From Erythrobacter sp. HL-111 (GTDB lineage Bacteria; Pseudomonadota; Alphaproteobacteria; Sphingomonadales; Sphingomonadaceae): a DNA stretch of 64,000 bases. The DNA lies in assembly GCF_900105095.1 (NCBI RefSeq), contig NZ_LT629743.1:1674001-1738000 (forward strand), read 5' to 3'. Under the pieces are notes generated by a model. That model had not been told where the DNA came from, did not search any database, and worked only from the letters and a program-made list of their open reading frames with translations. This document shows positions 47,345-56,367 of the stretch, one piece after another (position 1 is the stretch's first letter; each line of letters opens with the position of its first letter). The position numbers were made by a program, and so were the translations under genes.

Positions 47345-48184
47345 ATGTCCGACAAGGCTGCCGAAACGACCACCAAACCGACCGCGAAATCGAAAATCGA
47401 TGCCGCGGCCGAAAAGGCTTACGAAGAAGCCGCCGCCAAGACCACGAGCGCCAAGGCGGTGGCCGAAGCGGTCGAGGCCGGCGAGCCCAAGGGCGAAGCC
47501 AGGGTCGACAGGGTGAAACAGGCCGTCGCGGCCGAACCGGCGGCGCAGGCTCCGGCTGCCGGAAAGGCTGCGGCGAAGAAGACGCCCGAAAGGAAAGCCC
47601 CCGCGAAGAAGATTACGGCGAAGAAGGCCCCGGCCAAGGCTTCGCCCCCCAAGGCGCCGGCTGCCGCCAAGGCCGCCCCGGCGAAAGCGAAGACGAAGAC
47701 GAAGACTGCCTCCAACCCCGTAACCAAGCTGAAGGACACCATCATGGCCACTGCCACCAACACCGATTTCACTGCCACCGTGAAGGATTTCGCCACCGAC
47801 ATGCAGGAGCGCGTCAAGGCCGCCTACAGCAAGACCGGCGAGATCGCAGGCGAGATGGGCGAATTCAACAAGGCCAACATCGACGCCATCGTCGAAAGCG
47901 GCAAGATCTTCTTCACCGGCGCGCAGGACCTCGTCCGTGACAATGTCGAGACCGGCAAGACCGTCGTCGAGACCATGACCGAAGACGCCAAGAAGATGGC
48001 CTCGCTCAAGTCGCCGACCGAGCTGATGGAATTCCAGGGCGAGCTCGTCCGTCGCAATTTCGACGCGATCGTCTCGTTCGGCTCGCAGCGCACCGAAGCC
48101 TGGCTCAAGCTCTACAACGACGCCTTCGCGCCGATCTCGAACCGCGTCAGCGTCGCCGGCGAGAAGATGACCAAGGCGGCGTAA
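47345..48184 (+). CDS. phaP: Phasin with an N-terminal Lys/Ala/Pro-rich H1-like region
   Basis: The protein (279 residues) has a basic low-complexity region at ~residues 60-125 (repeats like APAKKITAKKAPAKA) resembling histone H1 tails. A phasin_2-type coiled domain follows at ~135-279 (FATDMQERVKAAYSKTGE, KIFFTGAQDLVRDNVETGKT, SPTELMEFQGELVRRNFD). It would coat PHA granules and may tie them to DNA. An internal ATG at 47744 with AAGGA upstream could start a short phasin without the basic region. It follows phaC and is likely repressed by PhaR. Confidence 0.88.
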   Translation: MSDKAAETTTKPTAKSKIDAAAEKAYEEAAAKTTSAKAVAEAVEAGEPKGEARVDRVKQAVAAEPAAQAPAAGKAAAKKTPERKAPAKKITAKKAPAKASPPKAPAAAKAAPAKAKTKTKTASNPVTKLKDTIMATATNTDFTATVKDFATDMQERVKAAYSKTGEIAGEMGEFNKANIDAIVESGKIFFTGAQDLVRDNVETGKTVVETMTEDAKKMASLKSPTELMEFQGELVRRNFDAIVSFGSQRTEAWLKLYNDAFAPISNRVSVAGEKMTKAA

Positions 48185-48260
48185 GCCCCTTCACCAGTTC
48201 CTGAACCGGCCCTCTCCTCTCTCTCCCAAGCCGGTTCAAGAAAGCGCGCCCCAGGGCGCT

Positions 48261-48300
48261 GGGCCGGACAGACCTCTCCCGTCTGTCCGGCCCATTTTGA
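48261..48300 (+). terminator. Rho-independent terminator after the phasin gene
   Basis: A perfect 13-base stem (GGGCCGGACAGAC with GTCTGTCCGGCCC) and a 7-base loop are followed by ATTTTGATT. It lies about 75 bases after the phasin stop. Confidence 0.85.
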
Positions 48301-48438
48301 TTGTGCCCGCCCGGCCTTCGCGTCGGCCCCGCCTCCGCCCCGCCCTTATCCCGCAGTGCGGGCGCCGCATCCCGGCATCCGGGCATCGGGAAAATGTCCA
48401 TCTTGCGTCTGGGCAAACGAATCCCATAATGAACGGTG

Positions 48439-48861
48439 ATGATCGCCTCCCCGCACATCACGGCCGGCCCCCGCCTGCCCGACGCTGCCGTGCCGGCGCC
48501 CGGCGCGCCCGTCCCGCGCGCGGCGGGGAGCGGCGATCCGGGCGGGGACGATCCGGGCGACGGCGGAAGCCAGGTCGGCGTCGCCACCAAGACCCGCACC
48601 AAGCCCAAGAAGCCGAGCCAGTACAAGGTGCTGTTGCTCAACGACGATTACACCCCGATGGAATTCGTCGTGATGGTGCTGAAGCGTTTCTTCGGCATGG
48701 ACCTCGAACAGGCGACCCGGGTGATGCTCCATGTCCACCAGAAAGGCGTGGGCGTGTGCGGGATCTTCACCTACGAGGTCGCCGAAACCAAGGTGAACCA
48801 GGTGATGGACTTCGCGCGGGCGAACCAGCACCCGCTGCAATGCACGCTGGAAAAGGCGTGA
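48439..48861 (+). CDS. clpS: ATP-dependent Clp protease adaptor ClpS
   Basis: The protein (140 residues) has a ~55-residue Pro/Gly-rich N-terminal extension and then the ClpS core: [26 protein letters not shown] with the N-degron pocket Asn-Asp-Asp, and [23 protein letters not shown]. ClpS delivers N-end-rule substrates to ClpA. The ATG at 48439 and a GTG three bases before it are both possible. The long flexible N-terminus is longer than usual. No clpA gene follows in the window. Confidence 0.93.
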   Translation: MIASPHITAGPRLPDAAVPAPGAPVPRAAGSGDPGGDDPGDGGSQVGVATKTRTKPKKPSQYKVLLLNDDYTPMEFVVMVLKRFFGMDLEQATRVMLHVHQKGVGVCGIFTYEVAETKVNQVMDFARANQHPLQCTLEKA

Positions 48862-48908
48862 GGGGCGAAAAGGCGTGAAGGACGAAAGAGCGTGAGCGGC
48901 CCGCTTTC

Positions 48909-49418
48909 TTGAGACAGCCCCATCACCCCGAACCCGACCCCGTCGGCCCCGGCCAGGAGAGCGTGTGGGACTACCCCCGGCCCGCCATCGCCGAACCGAC
49001 CGGGCGCCACGTCCAGGTGATCCACCGCGGCATCGCCCTCGCCGACAGCCGCAACGCCTGGCGCACGCTCGAAACCAGCCACCCGCCGACCTATTACATC
49101 CCGCCCGAGGACGTCGCGACGGAGTTTCTCGAACCCAATCCCGCCCGCCGCTCGCTGTGCGAATGGAAGGGGCAGGCGCGCTACTGGGACGTGGCGATCG
49201 AAGGCGAACGGATCGAAGCGGCGGTCTGGGCCTATCCCGATCCTTCGCCGGGCTTCGCGGGCATCGCGGGGCATTTCGCCTTCTATCCCGACCCCTTCGA
49301 GCAGTGCCTGATCGACGGCGAGCCGATCACCCCGCAGCCGGGCGGCTTCTACGGCGGCTGGATCAGCCGCTACGAAGCCGGCCCGTTCAAGGGCGGGCCC
49401 GGCAGCCGCTTCTGGTAG
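48909..49418 (+). CDS. DUF427 domain-containing protein
   Basis: The protein (up to 169 residues) carries the DUF427 signature: WDYPRPAIAEPTGRHVQV, YYIPPEDV, EWKGQARYWDV and FYPDPFEQCLIDGE, followed by GGFYGGWI. The family is common and uncharacterised. The frame begins at a TTG; a GTG at 48963 with AGGAGA upstream is the better-supported start. Confidence 0.8.
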   Translation: MRQPHHPEPDPVGPGQESVWDYPRPAIAEPTGRHVQVIHRGIALADSRNAWRTLETSHPPTYYIPPEDVATEFLEPNPARRSLCEWKGQARYWDVAIEGERIEAAVWAYPDPSPGFAGIAGHFAFYPDPFEQCLIDGEPITPQPGGFYGGWISRYEAGPFKGGPGSRFW

Positions 49419-49559
49419 GCCGCCCGGCGCGCGCCGCCGCCCGCGCAAACGGTGAATGACCGCGCGGCAAATTGGCGCTATGGGCGCTTCCGCGAGAGGA
49501 ATCCGCCCCGCGCGAACGAGCGGCGAGCGCAAGCCGGCAAGAAGGCCCCACGACCCGAA

Positions 49560-50789
49560 GTGTTCAATTTCCTGCCCAGCATCGACCGCTACGTCTTCCG
49601 GCTGACGATCGTGCCGATGCTCGGCGTGTTCGCGCTCGCCGCCTCGCTGCTGCTGCTCGACAAGATGCTGCGCCTGTTCGATTTCGTCGCGGTCGAAGGC
49701 GGGCCGGTCGGCGTCGTGTTCAGGATGCTGGGCGCGCTGATCCCCGAATATGCGAGCCTCGCGATCCCGCTCGGCCTGCTGCTCGGCGTGCTGCTCGCCT
49801 TCCGCAAGCTCGCCACGTCCTCCGAACTCGACACGATGCGCGCGGTGGGCCTGTCCTACAACCGCCTGCTGCGGATGCCCTATGCGATCACGCTGGTGCT
49901 GGTCGCGGTCAACATCGCGCTCGTCTTCTACATCCAGCCGGTCAGCCGCTATTACTACGAACAGATGGAATACGAACTGCGCTCGGGCGCGCTCGGAGCC
50001 TCGATCAAGGTCGGGGAATTCACCACCCTAGCCGACCGCATGGCGTTGAGGATCGAGGAGAGCGAGGACGACGGGCGGCGGCTGATCGGCATCTTCGCCC
50101 GGGTCTCCAGCGCCAGCGGGCAGGTGCTCTCGATCAGCGCGCGCGAGGGCGCCTTCCTTGCGACCAGCGACGATCCCGACACGATCATCCTGCGCCTGAC
50201 CGAAGGCACGATCATCCAGGACACCGGCAGCGAGACGCCGCGCGTGCTTTCCTTCAGCCGCCACGACCTGCCGATCGACCTTCCCGCGATCGAGGAATTC
50301 CGCGCGCGCGGCGATGCCACCCGCGAATACATCCTGCCCGAACTGCTCAGGATCGGCTGGAACCCCGATGCCGCGCCGAGCCAGCGCGACGCGAGCCAGG
50401 CGTCGTTCAACTTCCGGCTGGTCGAAATCGTGATGATGTTCCTGATGCCGCTGCTCGCGGTGGCGCTGGCGATCCCGCCCAAACGCTCGTCGAGCGCGCT
50501 GGGCGTGTTCGTCTCGATCGTGCTCGTGGTCGCCTATCACAAGGTCAACGAATATGGCGAGGACATCGCCGCGCTCGGCCGGGTCGACCCGATCCTCGCG
50601 CTGTGGGGGCCGTTCGTGCTGTTCGCCGGGCTCATCCTGTGGATGTATTACCGCGTCGCCTACATCCCGGGCGGGCAGGCGATCGGCGCGCTCGAAACCG
50701 CCTTCGCCAAGCTCACCAAGCGCGTGGCCAGGCTGTTCAAGCGGCGCCGGCGCCCCGGCGCCGCGCCGCGGATGGCGCCGGCGGAATAG
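49560..50789 (+). CDS. lptF: LPS export ABC transporter permease LptF
   Basis: The protein (409 residues from the GTG at 49560) has the YjgP/YjgQ layout. Three N-terminal membrane helices (IVPMLGVFALAASLLLLDKML; IPEYASLAIPLGLLLGVLLAFRKL), a periplasmic jellyroll domain (~residues 130-290) and three C-terminal helices are visible. It forms the LptB2FG complex that pulls LPS out of the inner membrane. The frame opens 108 bases earlier, but those residues are basic and unlike the family. lptG follows 18 bases on. Confidence 0.92.
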   Translation: MFNFLPSIDRYVFRLTIVPMLGVFALAASLLLLDKMLRLFDFVAVEGGPVGVVFRMLGALIPEYASLAIPLGLLLGVLLAFRKLATSSELDTMRAVGLSYNRLLRMPYAITLVLVAVNIALVFYIQPVSRYYYEQMEYELRSGALGASIKVGEFTTLADRMALRIEESEDDGRRLIGIFARVSSASGQVLSISAREGAFLATSDDPDTIILRLTEGTIIQDTGSETPRVLSFSRHDLPIDLPAIEEFRARGDATREYILPELLRIGWNPDAAPSQRDASQASFNFRLVEIVMMFLMPLLAVALAIPPKRSSSALGVFVSIVLVVAYHKVNEYGEDIAALGRVDPILALWGPFVLFAGLILWMYYRVAYIPGGQAIGALETAFAKLTKRVARLFKRRRRPGAAPRMAPAE

Positions 50790-50807
50790 GACGGCAGGCG
50801 CAATCCC

Positions 50808-51905
50808 ATGCAGCTCGATTTCTTCCCGTCGCGCACGCTGACGCTTTACCTCGCGAAGCTTTTCATCGTCCGGATCCTGGCGGTGCTGGTGATGCTGGTC
50901 GTGGTGCTGATGGCGCTCGACCTCCTCGGCGCGACGGGCAAGATCCTCGAGGTCGAAGGGAACGGGCAGGCCGAGGTGCTGAAATACATGAGCCTGCGCG
51001 TGCCGCAGCTCATCAGCCGGTTCCTGCCCTATTCGGTCCTGCTCGCGACCCTCATCACGCTGGTGACGCTGAACCAGAACAGCGAGGTGGTGGCGATGAA
51101 GGCCGCGGGTCTTTCCGCGCACCAGGTGCTTGCCCCGCTGCTGCTCACCGCCGCGCTGGTCGCCGTGGTCAGCTTCGCCTTCAACGAGCGCATCGTGACC
51201 CGCGCCAATTCGACGCTCAAGGCATGGGAGGCGAACGAATACGCGGCGATCCCGGACGAGAGCGGGGGGCGCGCCAACGTCTACCTTACCGACGGCACCA
51301 ACATCCTCACCGCCTCCTCGCTCGTGGGCACGGGCGAAGGGCTCGAATTCGACAACGTCACCTGGTACGAGCGTGCGCCGGGCGGGATCATCCGCGAATT
51401 CGTCTGCGCGAGCAGGGCGACCTATGCGGCGCCGGGCTGGCGGCTCGAGAACCCAGAGCGTTTCGATGTCGGCACGACGGAGACCGAGGCGCTCGACACG
51501 CTCGTCGTCGGCGAGGCGCTGACGCCCGAGCGGATCGACCTGCAGGCGGTCGATCCGGATTCGCTCGGCTTTCTCGAACTGCGCGAGACGATCGACGCCT
51601 TCGACGCGGTCGGGCGGCGCACCGACGAGATGAAGGCGAGCTGGTGGCACCGCCTCTCCGGACCGCTGTCGGCGGTGCTGATGCCGCTTCTGGGCTCGAT
51701 CGCCGCCTTCGGCCTCGCGCGGTCGGGCCAGCTGTTCGTGCGCGCAATCATCGGCATGGCGCTGGGCTTTGCCTATTTCGTGGTCGACAACGCCGCGCTC
51801 GCGATGGGCTCCTTCGGCGGATATCCGCCCTTCCTCGCCGCCTGGGCGCCGTTCTTCCTGTTCCTGCTGCTGGGCGAAACCGTGCTCATCCGGACGGAGG
51901 AATAG
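50808..51905 (+). CDS. lptG: LPS export ABC transporter permease LptG
   Basis: The protein (365 residues) is the LptG partner: SRTLTLYLAKLFIVRILAVLVMLVVVLMALD, then LISRFLPYSVLLATLITLVTLNQNSEVVAMKAAGLS, a periplasmic beta domain (~150-260) and three C-terminal helices ending LGETVLIRTEE. The coupling-helix motif EVVAMKAAG is clear. It works with LptF in LPS transport. The gene directly follows lptF in the same operon. Confidence 0.93.
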   Translation: MQLDFFPSRTLTLYLAKLFIVRILAVLVMLVVVLMALDLLGATGKILEVEGNGQAEVLKYMSLRVPQLISRFLPYSVLLATLITLVTLNQNSEVVAMKAAGLSAHQVLAPLLLTAALVAVVSFAFNERIVTRANSTLKAWEANEYAAIPDESGGRANVYLTDGTNILTASSLVGTGEGLEFDNVTWYERAPGGIIREFVCASRATYAAPGWRLENPERFDVGTTETEALDTLVVGEALTPERIDLQAVDPDSLGFLELRETIDAFDAVGRRTDEMKASWWHRLSGPLSAVLMPLLGSIAAFGLARSGQLFVRAIIGMALGFAYFVVDNAALAMGSFGGYPPFLAAWAPFFLFLLLGETVLIRTEE

Positions 51906-51907
51906 GC

Positions 51908-52435
51908 ATGGGCCAGGCAAAGGACTGGTCGCTGCGCCTCGCGCGGATCGAGGATGCCGAGGCGATGCCGGCGATCGAGGCGCGTGCCGGCCGGATGTTC
52001 GAACAGGTCGAGGGGCTCGCCGGGATCGCCGGGCAGCACACGCTCCCGCTCGAACGGCTGCGGCGCTACATCCGCAAGGGGCACTGTCTCGTCGCGCACG
52101 AGGAAGGGCAAATCATCGGCTTCATCGTCACCGAACCCTTCGGCCGCGAACTGCACGTGTGGGAATTCGATGTCGATCCCGACCACCAGCGGCGCGGCAT
52201 CGGGGCGGGCCTGCTGCGCGCGGCGATGATCGACGCGCGCAATTCGGGCTTCAAGGCGCTGACCCTCACGACCTTCCGCGACGTGCCCTGGAACGCGCCC
52301 TTCTACGAAAGGCTGGGGTTCGAGGAGGTCACCGCGCTCGACGCGCATCCGCGGCTTGCCAGCGAACTCGCGCTCGAGGCCGATCACGGCCTGCCGGCGG
52401 AGCGGCGCTGCGCGATGATCCGCTTTCTCGACTAG
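51908..52435 (+). CDS. GNAT family N-acetyltransferase
   Basis: The protein (175 residues) starts two bases after the lptG stop. The acetyl-CoA binding segment VDPDHQRRGIGAGLLRAAMIDA (~residues 90-110) is the GNAT motif A, and FYERLGFEEV (~residue 133) is motif B. The substrate is unknown. Coupling to lptG is probably only positional. Confidence 0.87.
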   Translation: MGQAKDWSLRLARIEDAEAMPAIEARAGRMFEQVEGLAGIAGQHTLPLERLRRYIRKGHCLVAHEEGQIIGFIVTEPFGRELHVWEFDVDPDHQRRGIGAGLLRAAMIDARNSGFKALTLTTFRDVPWNAPFYERLGFEEVTALDAHPRLASELALEADHGLPAERRCAMIRFLD

Positions 52436-52496
52436 GCGGGCCGGTTTGTCAGCCCGCCCCCGGGCGGCTAGGGTCCGCGCCGAGAGGAATTGCCCC

Positions 52497-52787
52497 ATGA
52501 GAAAGATTGTCCTGGCCGCCGCGCTCGGCCCGCTCGCGCTCGGCCTTGCGGCCTGCGACCGGCCCGACGGGACGCTCCCGCCCGAGGGCGAACCGGACGG
52601 CGCGCTGCCCGCGGACGATGCGGATGGCGGCGTCCCGGCGGAGCCCGGGGCCGAGCCGATCGACGAGCCGGAAGACCCGCCCGAGCAAGACGCCCCGAGC
52701 GAGGGCGCCGACATTCATGGCGGGGAGGACGGGCGCATCACCGCCCCGCCGGGTTCCAAGCTGCAGCCGGCCGATCCCGCCTCTTGA
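52497..52787 (+). CDS. Small putative lipoprotein, acidic and Pro-rich
   Basis: The protein (96 residues) has a signal peptide with lipobox LGLAAC (Cys ~18). The mature part is acidic and Pro/Gly/Glu-rich without a fold that I can recognise. GAGAGGAATTGCCCC precedes the ATG. Function unknown. Confidence 0.65.
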   Translation: MRKIVLAAALGPLALGLAACDRPDGTLPPEGEPDGALPADDADGGVPAEPGAEPIDEPEDPPEQDAPSEGADIHGGEDGRITAPPGSKLQPADPAS

Positions 52788-52811
52788 GCGCGGGCTCCCC
52801 GCCGCGCCCCC

Positions 52812-53900
52812 TTAACGGGAGATCATCGTGCTCCGCGCGATGCGCGCGACCAGGGTCAGCATCCCCGGGTGGTTCGCGGCCTCGTAGGTCGAACCCGCGC
52901 CGAGTTCCCGCGCGAGGCGGCGATGCGCCTCGGGCAGGTCGTGATAGGGCATCGAGGGCATGAGGTGGTGCAGCGCGTGGTAGCGCAGGCCGACCGGCGC
53001 CCAGATCTCCGCCGCAAGCCCCGGCGGCGGCACGTTGACGCTGTCGAGGAACTGCGCGGTCACGGTCATCGCCTCGCCCTCGTTCTCCCACAGGTGGGCA
53101 ACGAGCGTGCGAAGCTGGTTGAGCAGCGCGGTGAAGGACATGATCGCCAGCGCGATCAGGAGCGGCCGCCAGCCGATCGCGAAACTGCCGGCGATCACGA
53201 GAATCGCCCACAGGCTCGCGCCGGCTTCCTGCCAGCGAACCCTTTTGGCGAAATCCCCGGTCGGGGCCTTGCGGCGGAAATCGGGATTGATCGAAAGCGC
53301 GGAGAAACGCTCCCAGGTGAACTTCCGCACGGCCGGGATCAGCGCGCCCAACGGCACGAGCACGGCGAAGCGGACCAGCAGCGCGACCGGGGCGAGCAGG
53401 GCGACGATCACGAAGAGCGGCAGGCTCCACGGCTTCATCAGCGCGAGCGGGAGGTATTCGGGATCCTCGGCGGTGCCGTATTGCGTGCGCTTGTGGTGGA
53501 TCGTGTGGACGCCTTCGTACATGAAGCTCGGCGTCAGCAGCGGGATACCGACCAGCAGGTTCCAGCCCAGCCGGAATCCGGGAAGCGCATCGCGGTGGAT
53601 GTGGGTCAGTTCATGGATGAACATCAGCGCGCGGTAGAGCGCGAGCGAGGCGACCAGCCCCGCGATCGCCGCCACCGCCACGCTGTCCGTCAGGATCGCG
53701 AGCGCGATGCCGCCATAGCCGACCAGCGCCGAGGCAAGCATGTCGGGCCAGTAGATCGCCGGCTTCGCCTCGCCCAGTCCCCTGGTCAGGTCGCGCGCGG
53801 CGCGCAGCATGGCCTTGTCGTCGGCGCTCATGAAGTCCGCACGCGTCGCGCGCACGGGGCGCTCGGGAAGCGGGTGGGAGAGGGAATGCTGCATGTTCAT
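52812..53900 (-). CDS. Membrane fatty acid desaturase family protein
   Basis: The protein (362 residues) has about four membrane helices and the three His boxes of membrane desaturases: HELTH (~residue 95), HTIHH (~132) and HALHH (~307). These hold a di-iron centre. The substrate may be a fatty acid or a carotenoid/lipid, and cannot be told from sequence. It stands alone, with an upstream region divergent from the GNAT-like gene. Confidence 0.85.
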   Translation of the reverse strand: MNMQHSLSHPLPERPVRATRADFMSADDKAMLRAARDLTRGLGEAKPAIYWPDMLASALVGYGGIALAILTDSVAVAAIAGLVASLALYRALMFIHELTHIHRDALPGFRLGWNLLVGIPLLTPSFMYEGVHTIHHKRTQYGTAEDPEYLPLALMKPWSLPLFVIVALLAPVALLVRFAVLVPLGALIPAVRKFTWERFSALSINPDFRRKAPTGDFAKRVRWQEAGASLWAILVIAGSFAIGWRPLLIALAIMSFTALLNQLRTLVAHLWENEGEAMTVTAQFLDSVNVPPPGLAAEIWAPVGLRYHALHHLMPSMPYHDLPEAHRRLARELGAGSTYEAANHPGMLTLVARIARSTMISR

Positions 53901-54054
53901 ATGTTCGATCTCGCGCGGGTCTTACCCCAATCGGGGCGCTCCAACCAAATGCGATATGTTGGCAAGAGTGATCGGCCGGGTTGCATGACTTGCGCCTTCG
54001 CCGCAGACACGCCCTGTCGCATTGACGCAACGCAAATACGGGAGGGGGCGGACG

Positions 54055-55230
54055 GTGGACGCTGAAATAGGGATCGAGGAGGTCGGCGGCAAGCGCGGTC
54101 GGGCGCGTTTCGTCGACCTCGGCCGCGTCTTTTCCGCGCGCGTGCCCCACGCGGTCCCACAATTGCGTTCCGAACAGCTCGAACTGGTCGATCCGGCGAA
54201 GAACCCCTTTTTCGGCCATGCCCGCGCGCAGCTCTTCGTCGCGCGCCGCGGCGGGCGGGACGTCGGGCGGATCTCGGCCCATATCGACGAACTCGCGCTC
54301 GAAATGCCGAGCGCGCAGGGGTTCGGCCCCGGCGCGGGAATGTTCGGCTATTTCGACGCCGAGGACGAGGCGATCGCCCTTGCCCTGCTGCGGGCGGCGG
54401 AAGCCTGGCTGGCGAAGCAGGGCATGACGCGCGCGCTCGGCCCCGTTTCCATGTCGATCTGGGAGGAGCCGGGCCTGCTGGTGCGCGGCGCCGACCATCC
54501 CCCGCGGATCATGATGGGTCACCACCCGGAACATTACGCCGCGTGGATCGAAAGCGCGGGATACGTCCGCGCGAAGACGCTGCGAACCTACGAGATCGAC
54601 ATCCCGCAGGGCTTCCCGCCGATCGTGCAGCGCATCGTCCAGTCGGGCGCCCGCAACCCGCGCGTCGCCGTGCGCCCGGTGAACAAGGCGCGCTGGGACG
54701 AGGAAGCGGAAACCGTGCTCGCGATCCTCAACGATGCATGGTCGCAGAACTGGGGCTTTGTCCCCTTCACCCCCGAAGAAGTGGCCTATGCCGGCAAGAA
54801 GCTGAAGCCGATCATCCGCGAGGATCTCAACATGATCGCCGAGCTCGACGGCAGGCCGGTCGCCTTCATGCTGACCTTTCCCGACGTGAACGACGTCCTC
54901 GCCAGGATCGAAGGCCGGCTGCTTCCCTTCGGCTGGGTGAAGATGCTGCGCTGGCTGAAGCATCCGGCGGGATCGGACATGCGCGTGCCGCTGATGGGGG
55001 TGCTGAAGGAACTGCACAATTCGCGCCTCGCCAGCCAGCTCGCCTTCATGATGATCAGCGCGATCCGCGACAACGCGCACGAAGTCTACGGCTCGAAGCG
55101 GGGCGAGATCGGATGGATCCTCGACGACAACAAGGGAATGGTCGCCATCGCGGACGCGATCGGGAGCGAGATCAACCGCGAATACGCGATCTACGAAAAA
55201 ACCCTACCCCAGGGCGTTTCCGCCGCCTGA
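54055..55230 (+). CDS. Uncharacterised GNAT-superfamily-like protein (~390 residues)
   Basis: The protein (391 residues) belongs to a conserved bacterial family, sometimes misnamed dATP pyrophosphohydrolase, whose fold resembles two acetyltransferase domains. Segments include FFGHARAQLFVARRGGRDVGRI (~55-75), ALGPVSMSIWEEPGLLV (~130), NDAWSQNWGFVPFTPEE (~225) and MLTFPDVND. The GTG at 54055 with GGGAGGGGG upstream is chosen over the TTG at 54022. Function unknown. Confidence 0.7.
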   Translation: MDAEIGIEEVGGKRGRARFVDLGRVFSARVPHAVPQLRSEQLELVDPAKNPFFGHARAQLFVARRGGRDVGRISAHIDELALEMPSAQGFGPGAGMFGYFDAEDEAIALALLRAAEAWLAKQGMTRALGPVSMSIWEEPGLLVRGADHPPRIMMGHHPEHYAAWIESAGYVRAKTLRTYEIDIPQGFPPIVQRIVQSGARNPRVAVRPVNKARWDEEAETVLAILNDAWSQNWGFVPFTPEEVAYAGKKLKPIIREDLNMIAELDGRPVAFMLTFPDVNDVLARIEGRLLPFGWVKMLRWLKHPAGSDMRVPLMGVLKELHNSRLASQLAFMMISAIRDNAHEVYGSKRGEIGWILDDNKGMVAIADAIGSEINREYAIYEKTLPQGVSAA

Positions 55231-55235
55231 GACGA

Positions 55236-55275
55236 AAAAAGGCCTCCACTCGATAGGGAGTGGAGGCCTTCGGGA
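55236..55275. terminator. Hairpin terminator between the GNAT-like gene and phyR
   Basis: AAGGCCTCCACTC and GAGTGGAGGCCTT form a long stem with a short loop. The A-run on its left favours termination on the minus strand, while on the plus strand it is followed by TCGGG. It lies right after the stop at 55230. Confidence 0.7.
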
Positions 55276-55447
55276 TCGTATCACCAGCCGCTTGGACGGG
55301 AGGGGGGTCTCGGCGGTGACAGAACCTAAATGTGCGGCCCGAAGGGCGGTTCCAGCCTTTCCCAACTTTTTTTAAGGTGCCGCTTTGCGGAATGGACCAG
55401 ACGGGCCCCAAGCCCCGTTCCGGGCACGCGGGGGCGACTGTCGGCGG

Positions 55448-55473
55448 GGAAACCGTTATGCCCCCGAATCGTT
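55448..55473 (+). promoter_or_regulatory. Putative EcfG-dependent promoter of phyR
   Basis: GGAAAC followed by 16 bases and CGTT lies 45 bases upstream of the phyR start. It differs at one position from the EcfG consensus GGAAC-N16/17-CGTT. phyR is often in the EcfG regulon. Confidence 0.5.
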
Positions 55474-55517
55474 CGACCCGGACCTTTTCACCTTCATTCT
55501 TCCAAGGGGAGACCTTC

Positions 55518-56342
55518 ATGTCCCTGAGCGAGCAAGTTGCCGCCAACCTCCCGTTCCTGCGCCGTTACGCCCGCGCCCTCACCGGCTCGCAGGCGACCGG
55601 CGATGCCTTCGTGCGCGCCACGCTCGAGGCCGCGCTCGCCGACGCCGAGGTCAAGCGGTCGCTCGAAAACGGGCGCATCCCGCTCTATCGCGCGTTCAAC
55701 AAGGTGTGGTCGACCGGATTCCTCGATGTCGGCGCGACCGACCGCGCCGCCGGCGGGGTCGAAGGACGCATGGGCAGTGAGCACGAGGCCGGGGCGCAGG
55801 ACCGGCTGCGCGCGATCACGCCGCTCAACCGGCAGGCGCTGCTGCTCACCACGCTCGAGGATTTCACCCCGCGCGAGGCGGGCGAGATCATGGATATCGA
55901 AACGGACCAGGTCGAACGCCTGCTGGCCGAGGCGGTCGCCGAGATCGACCGCGAACAGGCGACGAGCGTGCTCATCATCGAGGACGAGCCGCTGATCTCG
56001 ATGCAGCTCGAAGACCTCGTTTCCTCGCTGGGCCACGAAATCGCCGGGACTGCCGCGACCCGCACCCAGGCGCAGGAGGCGGTGGCGGAAAGGACGCCGG
56101 GGCTCGTCCTTGCCGACATTCAGCTGGCCGACGGGTCCTCCGGGCTCGACGCGGTGGACGATATCCTCGCCATCACCAGCGTGCCGGTGATCTTCATCAC
56201 CGCCTATCCCGAACGCCTGCTGACCGGCGACCGGCCGGAACCGACCTATCTCGTGACCAAGCCGTTCCAGGAACAGACGGTGCGCGCGGCCATCAGCCAG
56301 GCGCTCTTCTTCGGGTCGAGCCGCCCGCTCGAGAACTGCTGA
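55518..56342 (+). CDS. phyR: General stress response regulator PhyR (anti-anti-sigma factor)
   Basis: The protein (274 residues) has an N-terminal sigma-factor-like domain (residues ~5-145: sigma2-like ANLPFLRRYARALTG, sigma4-like RQALLLTTLEDFTPREAGEIM) and a C-terminal receiver domain (~150-265) with acidic DE at 156-157, phospho-acceptor Asp200 (LVLADIQL) and Lys in VTKPF. On phosphorylation PhyR binds NepR and frees the sigma factor EcfG. It starts the stress locus; GGGGAG lies upstream of the ATG. Confidence 0.96.
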   Translation: MSLSEQVAANLPFLRRYARALTGSQATGDAFVRATLEAALADAEVKRSLENGRIPLYRAFNKVWSTGFLDVGATDRAAGGVEGRMGSEHEAGAQDRLRAITPLNRQALLLTTLEDFTPREAGEIMDIETDQVERLLAEAVAEIDREQATSVLIIEDEPLISMQLEDLVSSLGHEIAGTAATRTQAQEAVAERTPGLVLADIQLADGSSGLDAVDDILAITSVPVIFITAYPERLLTGDRPEPTYLVTKPFQEQTVRAAISQALFFGSSRPLENC

Positions 56343-56367
56343 GGAAGGCTCGGCGCCGCGGCGGGTT

